64,000 bases of DNA from Blastococcus sp. TF02A-26 (GTDB lineage: Bacteria > Actinomycetota > Actinomycetes > Mycobacteriales > Geodermatophilaceae): NCBI RefSeq assembly GCF_003319125.1, contig NZ_QOHG01000015.1, forward strand, positions 58,143 to 122,142, written 5' to 3'. Positions within the stretch are counted from its first letter, which is position 1. Every line of letters begins with the position of its first letter. Shown here one piece after another: positions 35,887-44,269 of this stretch. The notes beneath the pieces are model-generated. The model saw only the letters and a list, made by a program, of their open reading frames with translations, was not told the DNA's origin and searched no databases. The translations under genes and the position numbers were made by a program.

Positions 35887-36711
35887 ATGACGGACGCCCT
35901 CGGCGCAGCGTTCGTCCCCGCCGGCCTGACGGCCGCCACCCTGGCCCTCCTGCTGATCGCCGCGTTCGCCGCGGGCTGGATCGACGCCGTCGTCGGCGGG
36001 GGTGGGCTGCTCCAGCTGCCGGCGCTGCTGCTCGTGCCGGGGATCAGCCCGGTGCAGGCACTGGCCACCAACAAGCTGTCCTCGGTCTTCGGCACCACGA
36101 CCAGCGCGGTGACCTACGGCCGCCGGGTGCGCCCCGACCTGCGCACCGCCCTCCCCATGGCCGGCGTGGCCCTGCTGAGCAGCGCGGCCGGGGCCTCGGT
36201 CGCGGCGCTGCTGCCCGCCGAGGTGATCAAGCCGGTCATCGTGGTGGCCCTGGTCGGCATCGGGCTGTTCACGCTGCTGCGCCCGTCCCTCGGCGAGGTG
36301 ACGGCGCTGCGGCACAGCGGCCGCCGCCACCACGGGACGGCGGTCGGGATCGGCGCCGTCATCGGCTTCTACGACGGCGTCCTCGGGCCCGGCACCGGCT
36401 CCTTCCTCGTGTTCGCCATGGTCTCGCTGCTCGGCTACGACTTCCTCAACGCCAGCGCCAAGGCCAAGATCGTGAACGTCGCGACCAACCTCGGGGCGCT
36501 GCTGGTCTTCGTGCCGCACGGGTCGGTCTTCTGGGGGCTGGGGCTGCTGATGGGGGCGGCCAACGTGCTCGGCGGCTACCTGGGGTCCCGGACGGCGACC
36601 GCCCGCGGCAGCCGGTTCATCCGGATCGCGTTCCTCGTCGTCGTCTGCGCCCTCGTGGTGCGGGTCGGCTGGGACGTCTGGACGGAGAACCTGCGGCCGC
36701 TGGTCGGCTGA
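35887..36711 (+). CDS. TSUP/TauE-SafE family permease
   Basis: 274 aa from ATG, with AGGAGGTGGG as ribosome binding site, eight bases after the previous stop. About eight membrane helices; the duplicated motif GWIDAVVGGGG and later GFYDGVLGPGTGSF marks the 4-toluene sulfonate uptake family. Members move sulfite, sulfonates or related anions; substrate unknown. Possibly co-transcribed with the wall protein and so affected by the riboswitch. Confidence 0.88.
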   Translation: MTDALGAAFVPAGLTAATLALLLIAAFAAGWIDAVVGGGGLLQLPALLLVPGISPVQALATNKLSSVFGTTTSAVTYGRRVRPDLRTALPMAGVALLSSAAGASVAALLPAEVIKPVIVVALVGIGLFTLLRPSLGEVTALRHSGRRHHGTAVGIGAVIGFYDGVLGPGTGSFLVFAMVSLLGYDFLNASAKAKIVNVATNLGALLVFVPHGSVFWGLGLLMGAANVLGGYLGSRTATARGSRFIRIAFLVVVCALVVRVGWDVWTENLRPLVG

Positions 36712-36739
36712 CCCGGCGGGGGACTGACAGGATCGGTGG

Positions 36740-37624
36740 ATGGACGATCGCGCAGATGATGTGGCGCAGGACTCGGCGCAGGACGACGTGGCGCAGGACT
36801 CGGCGCAGGACGACGTGGCGCAGGACTCGGCGCAGGACGACGTGGCGCAGGACTCGGCGCAGGACGACGTGGTGCTGGTGGACCGGCGGGACGGCGTGCT
36901 GGTCATCACGCTGAACCGGCCGCGGGCGAAGAACGCGCTCGATGCGCGGGTCGCCCGCGCGGTCGCCGCGGCCGCCGACGAGCTGGACGCCTCCGACGAC
37001 CTGCGGGTCGGCGTGCTCACCGGCGCCGGCGGCACCTTCTCCGCCGGCATGGACCTCAAGGCCTTCCTGCGGGGGGAGCGCCCGACGATCGAGGGCCGCG
37101 GCCTGTGCGGCATCACCAGGACCCCGCCGCGCAAGCCGCTGATCGGGGCGGTCGAGGGCTGGGCGCTCGCCGGGGGCTTCGAGCTGGTGCTGGCCTGCGA
37201 CCTGGTCGTCGCCGCCGAGGACGCCCGGCTCGGCGTCCCGGAGGTCACCCGCTCGCTGGTGGCCATCGGCGGTGCCGCCCTCGGGCTCCCGCGGCGCATC
37301 CCGTACGCGCTGGCCATGGAGCTGCTGCTGACCGGTCAGCCGGTGACCGCCGGGCGGGCGGCGGAGATGGGCCTGGTCAACCGGGTCACCCCGTCCGGCG
37401 GGGCGCTGGACGCGGCGCTGGAGCTCGCCGCGACGGTCGCCGCCAACGGCCCGCTCGCGGTCGCGGCGACCAAGGCGGTGGCCCGGGGGACCGCCGACTG
37501 GCGCTGGGACGAGGGCTGGGACCGGCAGGCGGAGCTCACGGACGCCGTCTTCACCAGCGAGGACGCCCGCGAGGGCTCGACCGCCTTCGCCGAGAAGCGC
37601 CCACCGGTGTGGCGTGGCCGGTGA
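36740..37624 (+). CDS. Enoyl-CoA hydratase/isomerase with repeat-encoded N-terminus
   Basis: 294 aa. Residues about 6-44 are four and a third copies of DDVAQDSAQ, encoded by a 27-bp tandem repeat. The crotonase core then starts at VVLVDRRDGVLVITLNRP, with AGGTFSAGMDLKAF (oxyanion hole) and GWALAGGFELVLACDLVVA. Both oxyanion-hole segments are present; a catalytic Glu pair is not obvious, so isomerase or hydratase is undecided. Likely fatty-acid or aromatic-acid breakdown. The acidic repeat is absent from normal crotonases. Confidence 0.88.
   Translation: MDDRADDVAQDSAQDDVAQDSAQDDVAQDSAQDDVAQDSAQDDVVLVDRRDGVLVITLNRPRAKNALDARVARAVAAAADELDASDDLRVGVLTGAGGTFSAGMDLKAFLRGERPTIEGRGLCGITRTPPRKPLIGAVEGWALAGGFELVLACDLVVAAEDARLGVPEVTRSLVAIGGAALGLPRRIPYALAMELLLTGQPVTAGRAAEMGLVNRVTPSGGALDAALELAATVAANGPLAVAATKAVARGTADWRWDEGWDRQAELTDAVFTSEDAREGSTAFAEKRPPVWRGR
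36755..36871 (+). repeat. 27-bp coding minisatellite (four and a third copies)
   Basis: Units at 36755, 36782, 36809 and 36836, plus a nine-base partial at 36863. Units 2-4 are identical; unit 1 differs by two silent T-for-C changes. All are in frame, so length changes would alter the protein by nine residues per unit without a frameshift. Confidence 0.95.
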
Positions 37625-37666
37625 CGCGCTGAGCTCCCGGGTGGACCCGCACTAGCATCGGCGGTC

Positions 37667-40153
37667 GTGGCACAGGGCGTCCCGGCATCCGGGAGCAACC
37701 GGACCTGGACCGGCTCCGGCCGCACCGACGCCCTGAACCGGCTCGCCGACCTCGCGGCCGGGCTGCTCGGGGCCGGATCGGCCCAGGTGTCGCTGCTCAC
37801 CGACGTGCAGACCGTCGCCGGGGGCGCCGGGGTGGCCCGCGACGCCGTCGGCAGCCGGGGACCGCTCGAGGACTCCCTCTGCACGGTGACCGCCGACCTC
37901 GGGGGACCGCTCGTCGTCGCCGAGGCATCGAGCGACGACCGCGTCTCGGGCCTGCCGCCGGTGACCTCCGGCGTCGTCGGGTCCTACCTCGGGGTGCCGC
38001 TCACGGATCCGGCCGGGCGGCCGCTGGGCGCTCTGTGCGTCTTCGACGTGGCGCCGCGGGACTGGTCGGCCGCCGACGTCCGGGTCCTCGAGCAGCTGGC
38101 GCACGCCGTCGTCTCCGAGCTCAAGCTCTCCGCGGTGGCCGCCGACTCCCACGCGCACCGGACCCGGTGGGACCTCGCCGCCGACGCCGCCGGGGTCGGC
38201 ACGTTCGAGCTGGACCTCGGCACGGGGGTGCTGACCGTCGACGACCGGCTCCTCGAGCTCTCGGGCATGGACCGGGCGTCGTTCACCGGCCGGCCCGAGG
38301 ACGTGTACGCCCACGTGCACCCCGAGGACGTCCGGGACGTGGTCGCCCGGGTCCGGACCGCCCTCGACACGGCCGGGGACTACGACGCGGAGTACCGGAT
38401 CGTCCTGGCCGACGGGACGCACCGGTGGGTCAACGCCCGCGGCCGGGTCCTCGACGACGGGGGCGGACCCCGGCTGGTCGGCGTCGCCTCCGACAGCACC
38501 GCGCAGCGGGAGCCGATGCAGCGGGCCGCGCAGTTCCTCGAGGGGCTGGCCGTGGCGTTCATCGCGCTGGACCGCGACTGGGTGATGACGCACGTCAACG
38601 CCTCCGCCGAGCGGATCGGTGGCCGGGAGCGCTCGGAGGTGCTCGGCCGCACCGTCTGGGAGGCGTTCCCGGCCACCGTCGGCTCGGAGTTCGAGACCCG
38701 GTTCCGCCGCGCCGTGGCCACCGGCGAGCCCGTGGCCTTCGACGCGTACTACCCGCACCCGCTCGACGTCTGGGTGGAGGTGCGGGCGGTCCCGCGGGCC
38801 GACGGGCTGTCGCTGTACTTCCTCGACGTCACGGAGCGGATCCGCCAGCAGCAGCGGCTGGAGCTGCTCGCCTCGGTCACCGCGCGGTTGACCGGCACCC
38901 TGGACGCGGAGGAGGCGGTGGCCCGGCTGGCCCAGCTGGTCGTCCCCGCACTGGCCGACTGGTGCCTGGTGACGCTGGTGGGGGAGGACTGGCAGTCCGG
39001 TCCCCGGCGCGGGCTGCGCGACGTCGGCTGGCACCACGCCGACCCCGAGCTGCAGCCGGTCGTCGCCGAGTACGCCCGCGAGCGCATCCCCGCCCTGACC
39101 GAGGCGTCGTTCGTCGCCCGGGCGCTGGGCACCGGCCGTCCGGTGGTGCTCGGGGCCGACGCCACGGACCGGATCCTGGAGGTGCTGGCCCCCGGCCTGT
39201 CCCACGAGCTGCTGCGCCGGCTGGCACCGGAGTCCTTCGCCGTCCTGCCGCTGCGCGGGCGCGACCGGACGGTCGGCCTGCTCAGCCTCTTCACCGGATC
39301 CGAGCGGGGCAGCCTGACCGCCGAGCAGCTCGCCACGGCCGAGGACATCGCGGGCCGCGCCGGGCTCGCGTTGGACAACGCGCGGCTCTACCGCCAGCAG
39401 CGCCAGCTGGCCGAGGGGCTGCAGCGGTCCCTGCTCACCGCTCCCGAGCACAACGCCCACCTGGAGATCGAGGTGCGCTACACGCCGGCGACCGCGGCGG
39501 CCCAGGTCGGCGGCGACTGGTACGACGCGTTCCCGCAGCCGGGCGGGAGCACGATCGTGACGATCGGCGACGTCCTCGGGCACAACACGGAGGCCGCGGC
39601 CGCGATGGGTCAGCTGCGGGCCATGCTGCGGGCGATCGCCGTCACGACCGGCGGCGGTCCGGCCGAGGTGCTGCAGCGCGTCGACGAGGCGATGGCCTCC
39701 CTGCGCATGGGGCCGACCACGGCGACCGCGGTCGTCGTCCAGCTCGAGCCGGACGAGGAGGAGCCGGGCGCCATCCGGGTCCGGTGGTCCAACGCCGGTC
39801 ACCCGCCGCCGATGCTGGTCGGCGCCGACGGCGGCGTGTCCGCGCTGACCGGCCGGCGCAGCGACCTGCTCCTGGGGGTCGACGACACGGCCCCGCGGCG
39901 GCAGTACGAGACCACCTTGGCCCCCGGCGGTCTCCTCGTCCTCTACACCGACGGGCTGGTCGAGCGCCGCGACCGCGACCTGGACCACGGCCTGGACCGG
40001 CTGCGGGCCGCGCTCGCCGACCGGGCCGACCTCGATCTCGAGGACCTGTGCGACGACCTGCTCGACCGGCTGCTCGACGGCTCCTCCGACGACGACGTCG
40101 CCCTCGTCGCCGTCCGGCCCCGGCGGACGACACCACCCGAGGGGACCCCGTGA
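37667..40153 (+). CDS. GAF-PAS-PAS-GAF-SpoIIE protein phosphatase
   Basis: 828 aa from GTG. Order: GAF (about 15-150), PAS (about 165-285), PAS (about 285-395), GAF (about 400-570), then a SpoIIE-like PP2C domain (about 590-828) with GGDWYDAFP and TIGDVLGHN, the Asp metal ligands. No HATPase anti-sigma domain follows. Such proteins dephosphorylate anti-anti-sigma factors in response to ligands sensed by GAF/PAS. TAGCAT at 37653 fits a leaderless -10. The stop overlaps the next gene as GTGA. Confidence 0.88.
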   Translation: MAQGVPASGSNRTWTGSGRTDALNRLADLAAGLLGAGSAQVSLLTDVQTVAGGAGVARDAVGSRGPLEDSLCTVTADLGGPLVVAEASSDDRVSGLPPVTSGVVGSYLGVPLTDPAGRPLGALCVFDVAPRDWSAADVRVLEQLAHAVVSELKLSAVAADSHAHRTRWDLAADAAGVGTFELDLGTGVLTVDDRLLELSGMDRASFTGRPEDVYAHVHPEDVRDVVARVRTALDTAGDYDAEYRIVLADGTHRWVNARGRVLDDGGGPRLVGVASDSTAQREPMQRAAQFLEGLAVAFIALDRDWVMTHVNASAERIGGRERSEVLGRTVWEAFPATVGSEFETRFRRAVATGEPVAFDAYYPHPLDVWVEVRAVPRADGLSLYFLDVTERIRQQQRLELLASVTARLTGTLDAEEAVARLAQLVVPALADWCLVTLVGEDWQSGPRRGLRDVGWHHADPELQPVVAEYARERIPALTEASFVARALGTGRPVVLGADATDRILEVLAPGLSHELLRRLAPESFAVLPLRGRDRTVGLLSLFTGSERGSLTAEQLATAEDIAGRAGLALDNARLYRQQRQLAEGLQRSLLTAPEHNAHLEIEVRYTPATAAAQVGGDWYDAFPQPGGSTIVTIGDVLGHNTEAAAAMGQLRAMLRAIAVTTGGGPAEVLQRVDEAMASLRMGPTTATAVVVQLEPDEEEPGAIRVRWSNAGHPPPMLVGADGGVSALTGRRSDLLLGVDDTAPRRQYETTLAPGGLLVLYTDGLVERRDRDLDHGLDRLRAALADRADLDLEDLCDDLLDRLLDGSSDDDVALVAVRPRRTTPPEGTP

Positions 40154-41091
40154 AGCTGCTGCTGCCCGACTCGCTGCCCCTGGCCCCGGAGCTGCCCGAG
40201 GGCGTGACCGCGGTGACCTACGCGGCCGCGGCGCCGGTACCCGACGAGCACCTCGACGCCGAGGCGCTGGTCGTGTGGGGGAGTCCGGTGGCCTCCCTCG
40301 CCGCCGTGGCCGACCGGATGCCGCGGCTGCGGTGGGTGCAGTCGCTGGCGGCAGGCCCGGACGCCGTGCTCGCGGCCGGCTTCCCTCCGGGCGTGGTGAT
40401 CACCTCCGGCGCGGGGCTGCACAGCCCGACGGTGACCGAGCACGCCCTCGCGCTCGTCCTGTCCCTGGTGCGCCGGCTGCCGGCCGCGGCGCGGGCGCAG
40501 GCCGAGCACCGGTGGGACCGGGAGTTGGGCGGCCTGCAGCCGCTGCACCCCGAGGGCGCGGTGACCACGCTGCTCGGGGCGCGGGTCCTGATCTGGGGGT
40601 TCGGGGCGATCGCCTCGACGCTGGCGCCGGTGCTGCGCTCGCTGGGCGCCTCGGTGCGCGGGGTGGCCCGCAGCGCCGGGCAGCGGGCGGGCTGCGTCGT
40701 CGTCGCCGAGGACCGGCTGGACGACGAGCTGCGGCGCACCGACGTGCTGGTGATGGTGCTGCCGTCGACCCCGGCGACGCGGTCGGCACTGGACGCCGAC
40801 CGGCTGGCGGCCCTGCCCGCGCACGCCCACGTGGTCAACGTCGGCCGGGGCTCGACCGTCGACGAGGCGGCGCTCGTCGCGGCCCTGGCGGCGGGCCGGC
40901 TCGCCGGTGCCGCGCTGGACGTCACCGCGACCGAGCCGCTGCCGGCGGACTCGCCGCTGTGGGACGCGCCGAACCTGCTCCTCACGCCGCACGCGGCCGG
41001 TGGCCGGCCGGTGGGTGCCGACGAGCTGGTGGCCGCCAACGTCGCGGCGCTGCTCGCCGGACGCGAGCTCCGCAACGTCGTCGACCGCTGA
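40150..41091 (+). CDS. D-isomer-specific 2-hydroxyacid dehydrogenase
   Basis: 313 aa from GTG 40150, sharing a GTGA overlap with the phosphatase stop. Rossmann motif LIWGFGAIASTLAPVL; catalytic Arg in NVGRGSTVDEAALVAAL, the Glu in VTATEPLPADSPLW, and His in LLTPHAAGG. Complete length for the family. It reduces a 2-ketoacid with NAD(P)H; substrate unknown. No link to the phosphatase is evident besides coupling. Confidence 0.87.
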   Translation: MKLLLPDSLPLAPELPEGVTAVTYAAAAPVPDEHLDAEALVVWGSPVASLAAVADRMPRLRWVQSLAAGPDAVLAAGFPPGVVITSGAGLHSPTVTEHALALVLSLVRRLPAAARAQAEHRWDRELGGLQPLHPEGAVTTLLGARVLIWGFGAIASTLAPVLRSLGASVRGVARSAGQRAGCVVVAEDRLDDELRRTDVLVMVLPSTPATRSALDADRLAALPAHAHVVNVGRGSTVDEAALVAALAAGRLAGAALDVTATEPLPADSPLWDAPNLLLTPHAAGGRPVGADELVAANVAALLAGRELRNVVDR

Positions 41092-41106
41092 CGCGGTCGG
41101 GACGGC

Positions 41107-41532
41107 TCAGGCGGTGAGCTCGCGGCGCTGCAGGCGCAGGCGTCGGCGCTCGCGCTCGGACAGGCCGCCCCAGATGCCGAACCGCTCGTCGTTGGCGAGG
41201 GCGAACTCCAGGCACTCGGCGCGGACGGTGCAGCCGGTGCACACGCGCTTGGCCTCGCGGGTCGAACCGCCCTTCTCCGGGAAGAACGCCTCGGGGTCGG
41301 TCTCGGCGCACAGGGCGTCCATCCGCCACGGCTCCTCGCCGGCGTCGGCGTCGGCCCACGCGGAGGCGGGCATCTCGTCGACCGCGAGCGGCGTGTAGGC
41401 CTCGAAGGCGTACTCGTCGTAGGCCGGGGCGAAGGTCCACGCGGTGGGGGCCTGCTGGTCGGCGCCGTAGCCGGCGTCGTACCCGTCACCGTCGGTGATC
41501 AGGCTGAGGTGGGAACGGGAGAAGGAAGGCAC
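41107..41532 (-). CDS. WhiB-family iron-sulfur regulator (WhiB2/WhmD-like)
   Basis: 141 aa from GTG 41532, with GAGGAG seven bases before it. The four Fe-S cysteines are in LCAETDP, CTGC and ECLEFA; the turn motif GIWGGLSERERRRLR and the basic tail follow. The sequence between cysteines, PEAFFPEKGGSTREAK, is that of the WhiB2/WhmD group, linked to septation and sporulation in actinobacteria. The N-terminal 60 residues are acidic and Tyr-rich. It lies divergent from nothing and next to a DivIVA-like gene on the same strand. Confidence 0.92.
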   Translation of the reverse strand: MPSFSRSHLSLITDGDGYDAGYGADQQAPTAWTFAPAYDEYAFEAYTPLAVDEMPASAWADADAGEEPWRMDALCAETDPEAFFPEKGGSTREAKRVCTGCTVRAECLEFALANDERFGIWGGLSERERRRLRLQRRELTA

Positions 41533-41700
41533 GGGAAGCTCCTCGGGACGGTGCGTGGCGCGGTCTCCGTGTGTGACGGAGGGGTACGCCCTGGCTGCTG
41601 TCCGTGACGTTACGGAAACGAGATCGGGCGTCGCATCCCCGAGATCCCACGAAACGGCTCCGTCCGGTTGTCGGAACCTGGGCACCCGTCGGCGTGTCGG

Positions 41701-42630
41701 TCAGGAGGCGTGCAGCGAGGCGCGGCGGCCCCGGACGCGCTCGGCGACCCGGCGCAGGGCCGCCGCCGGACCGCCGGGGGGAGGGGACGCCACCGACGGG
41801 GCCGGAAGCTCGGCGCGGAGCGCGGCCCGCCGCTGCTCGAGCCCGGCGATCTCCGCCAGGAGGCCGGCGCGGCGCCCGGCCGCCTCCCGGTCCAGCCGGT
41901 CGCGCACCGCGGCGGCCGCGTCGTCGGCCCGCCGGCGCTGGTCCCGTGCGGTCCCGAGCAGCCCGACCACCTCCTGGCGCGCCTGGCGCAGCGCGGCGGC
42001 CGCGTCCTCGCCGGCGCGCCGGCGGACGGCGTCGGCGTCGGCGGCCGCGCGCTCGGCCAGCAGCCGCAGCTCCGCGCGGCAGGCCGCCGCCTCGGCGCGC
42101 GCCGCCGACCGGACCGCGTCGGCGTCGGCGAGGGCGCGGGCGGCGTCGGCCGTCACGCCGGTGGCGGCGGCGGTGGCCCGGTCCACCAGTCGGCGGCCGG
42201 TCGCCTCGGCGTCGGCCAGCACGTGCTCGGCCCGCGCGAGGGCGCGCCGGGCCGCGGCGGCGGTGGCGGCACGGTCGGCGCGGGCCTCGGCGCGGATGCC
42301 CTCGGCCTGGTCCGCCGCGGCGGCGAGCATCGTGCCGATCCGGTGCGAGAGCTGCAGGAGCTCGTCGCCGCCCGCGGAGTGCGAGAGCCGCTGCCGGGCT
42401 TCGTCGAGCTCGGCCTGCGTGCGCAGGTGCAGGGTCATGAGGTGCTCGCGCTCGCGGTCGGCCGTGGCGAGCTCGTCCTCGGCCCAGCGGACGTAGGTGT
42501 CGACCTGGAAGCGGTCGTAGCCGCCGACGGCGCGGCTGAACATCGGCGCGGCGTCGAGGACGTCGGCCAGGTCGCCGGCGACGTTCGGGCGTGGGCGCCC
42601 GTCGGCGGTCGCCTCGAGCTCGAGGGTCAT
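41701..42630 (-). CDS. DivIVA-like coiled-coil protein
   Basis: 309 aa from ATG 42630, with AAGGAGG five bases ahead. The N-terminal segment MFSRAVGGYDRFQVDTYVRWAEDEL is a DivIVA/Wag31-like membrane-binding turn. A 190-residue Ala/Arg/Glu coiled coil and a basic tail follow. Paralogues of DivIVA organise polar growth or septation. It sits next to whiB on the same strand, which supports a cell-cycle role. The long open frame to 44217 is shadow. Confidence 0.78.
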   Translation of the reverse strand: MTLELEATADGRPRPNVAGDLADVLDAAPMFSRAVGGYDRFQVDTYVRWAEDELATADREREHLMTLHLRTQAELDEARQRLSHSAGGDELLQLSHRIGTMLAAAADQAEGIRAEARADRAATAAAARRALARAEHVLADAEATGRRLVDRATAAATGVTADAARALADADAVRSAARAEAAACRAELRLLAERAAADADAVRRRAGEDAAAALRQARQEVVGLLGTARDQRRRADDAAAAVRDRLDREAAGRRAGLLAEIAGLEQRRAALRAELPAPSVASPPPGGPAAALRRVAERVRGRRASLHAS

Positions 42631-42846
42631 CTCCGCCTCCTTCCGCGGTCGTCCGGAGACGGCGACGCTACGGCGGGCCGGGCGGAGGGGGCGGTTGTCC
42701 GGGGAGGGACCACCCGGCGGGCGGGGCGGGCGCACCCGTTCGGGGGCGGGCGGCCGCCGGCGGTCGCGCTGCGTGATGCGGTTCGCCGTGGAACGGCCGC
42801 TGTCGGGGGATGGGCGGCGGCTCCGGGGGCGGGCACGATCGGGTCC

Positions 42847-43056
42847 ATGGCCGATGTCCCGCCCCCGCCGCCCGGCGAGATGACCGTCTCGCCGCTGTTC
42901 GGCTGGGAGGCCGTCGCCGGGGTCGTGCTGCTCGTGCTGGCCCTCGCGCTGGTGGTCGCCCTGGTGGCGGCGCTGCGGGGCGGGCGGGCCGACCGGCCCG
43001 AGCTCGAGGCGCTGCTGCAGGCGCGCTCGGAGCGTCGCCACGGCCCGACCACCTGA
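42847..43056 (+). CDS. Small single-helix membrane protein
   Basis: 69 aa from ATG 42847. A Pro-rich head (MADVPPPPPGEM) leads into one helix (AVAGVVLLVLALALVVALVAAL) and a basic tail. No ribosome binding site is obvious. Family unknown. Confidence 0.55.
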   Translation: MADVPPPPPGEMTVSPLFGWEAVAGVVLLVLALALVVALVAALRGGRADRPELEALLQARSERRHGPTT

Positions 43057-43089
43057 CCGCCGGCCCCGGGGCGTGCCCGGGGCCGGCGG
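43057..43089. terminator. Perfect 14-bp bidirectional hairpin
   Basis: CCGCCGGCCCCGGG (43057-43070) and CCCGGGGCCGGCGG (43076-43089) are exact complements around a five-base loop, immediately after the stop of the small membrane protein and six bases before the stop of the opposite DUF3068 gene. Confidence 0.75.
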
Positions 43090-43094
43090 CGGGG

Positions 43095-44129
43095 TCAGGC
43101 CTGGTGGGCGGGGCGCCCGCCGGTGCGGCGGGCCGCCCGGACGGCGAGGACCGCGGCCAGCGCGAGGAGGAGCAGGCCGAGGACCAGGGCGACGATCGGC
43201 AGGACCGTGCCGACCAGGTTCAGCAGGCCGGACTGGTCGCCCACCTCGCTGCCGCGCTCGTCGATCGAGTCGTCGGTGGAGTAGATGTCGATCGTCGCGA
43301 ACTCGACGACGACGGGGTAGCCGCCGAAGTCCAGGGTCCCGGTGATCACCTGGGTGCTGCCGCCGGCGATGGTGGCGCCGAGTTCCCGGTCGGCGTCGAC
43401 GTAGGTCGTCGTCCGCGACGTCCAGTCGATCGGCACCTCGTCGGGCAGGGTCGCGAGCACCGCGTCCAGGTTCGCCGTCAGCTCCGGGTCCACCGACTCG
43501 GCGAGGCCGGGCGCGAGCCCGGCGAGCGCCTTGGGCAGCGCGGCGGGCAGGCCCAGGGCCGCCGGGTCGGCGAGCTCGCCGTCGGCCACGGACTCGTAGC
43601 GGTACACGTCGCGGCCGCCGAAGGTCTCCTCGCCCTCGAAGGTCACGGGGGCGGACTGCAGCGTGTACTGGTCCCAGTACTCGTACGTGCCCTCCTCGGT
43701 GGAGGGGTCGACGGGGAGGGTGAACACCAGCCCCTCGGCCGAGGTGACGTCCTCGGCGCCGTCGGGAGCCGGCTGCGCCTCGGCGGTCTCGCGGTCGACG
43801 TTGAAGCGCACCTCGGTCACCGAGGCCTCGCCGTCGCCGACCGTGCGGGTGTCGGTGCGGGACACGATCTCGGTGTCGCCGTCGGACGACTCGGCCTGGA
43901 CGCGCCGGGTCGCCTCGATGGGCACGTCCTGCGCGAGCAGTGCGACGTCGCCGCCGGAGAGTGCGGCCGGGTTGATGCCGTTGTAGGTGCCCTCGAACCG
44001 GAGCGTGACGTCGAGGTCCTCCGGCAGCTTGGTGACGGTCGGGACGACGACGAACCGGACCACCGCGGCGGCGACGATCAACAGCACGCCGACGACGGCC
44101 AGGACGAGGGAGGAGCGGGTCAGTCTCAC
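43095..44129 (-). CDS. DUF3068 (PorA-family-like) membrane protein
   Basis: 344 aa from GTG 44129. An N-terminal helix (LVLAVVGVLLIVAAAVVRFVV), a 270-residue extracytoplasmic beta-rich part, and a C-terminal helix (IVALVLGLLLLALAAVLAVRAA). This is the actinobacterial DUF3068 layout (annotated as porin PorA family). Function unknown; likely exposed to the envelope. Downstream of the helicase on the same strand, with a 140-base gap that could hold its own promoter. Confidence 0.78.
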   Translation of the reverse strand: MRLTRSSLVLAVVGVLLIVAAAVVRFVVVPTVTKLPEDLDVTLRFEGTYNGINPAALSGGDVALLAQDVPIEATRRVQAESSDGDTEIVSRTDTRTVGDGEASVTEVRFNVDRETAEAQPAPDGAEDVTSAEGLVFTLPVDPSTEEGTYEYWDQYTLQSAPVTFEGEETFGGRDVYRYESVADGELADPAALGLPAALPKALAGLAPGLAESVDPELTANLDAVLATLPDEVPIDWTSRTTTYVDADRELGATIAGGSTQVITGTLDFGGYPVVVEFATIDIYSTDDSIDERGSEVGDQSGLLNLVGTVLPIVALVLGLLLLALAAVLAVRAARRTGGRPAHQA

Positions 44130-44269
44130 GAGCGGGACTCCGGGGTCGGACGAGTGGAACGGCCCCGAGTCTGCGCGCCGGTCCTGTGGCGGCCGCCACC
44201 GGGTGCACTGGGTGCAAACTTCTGTGGTGTGCCCCACAGGGGGCCTGTGACAGGCGCTACAGGGGCGGG

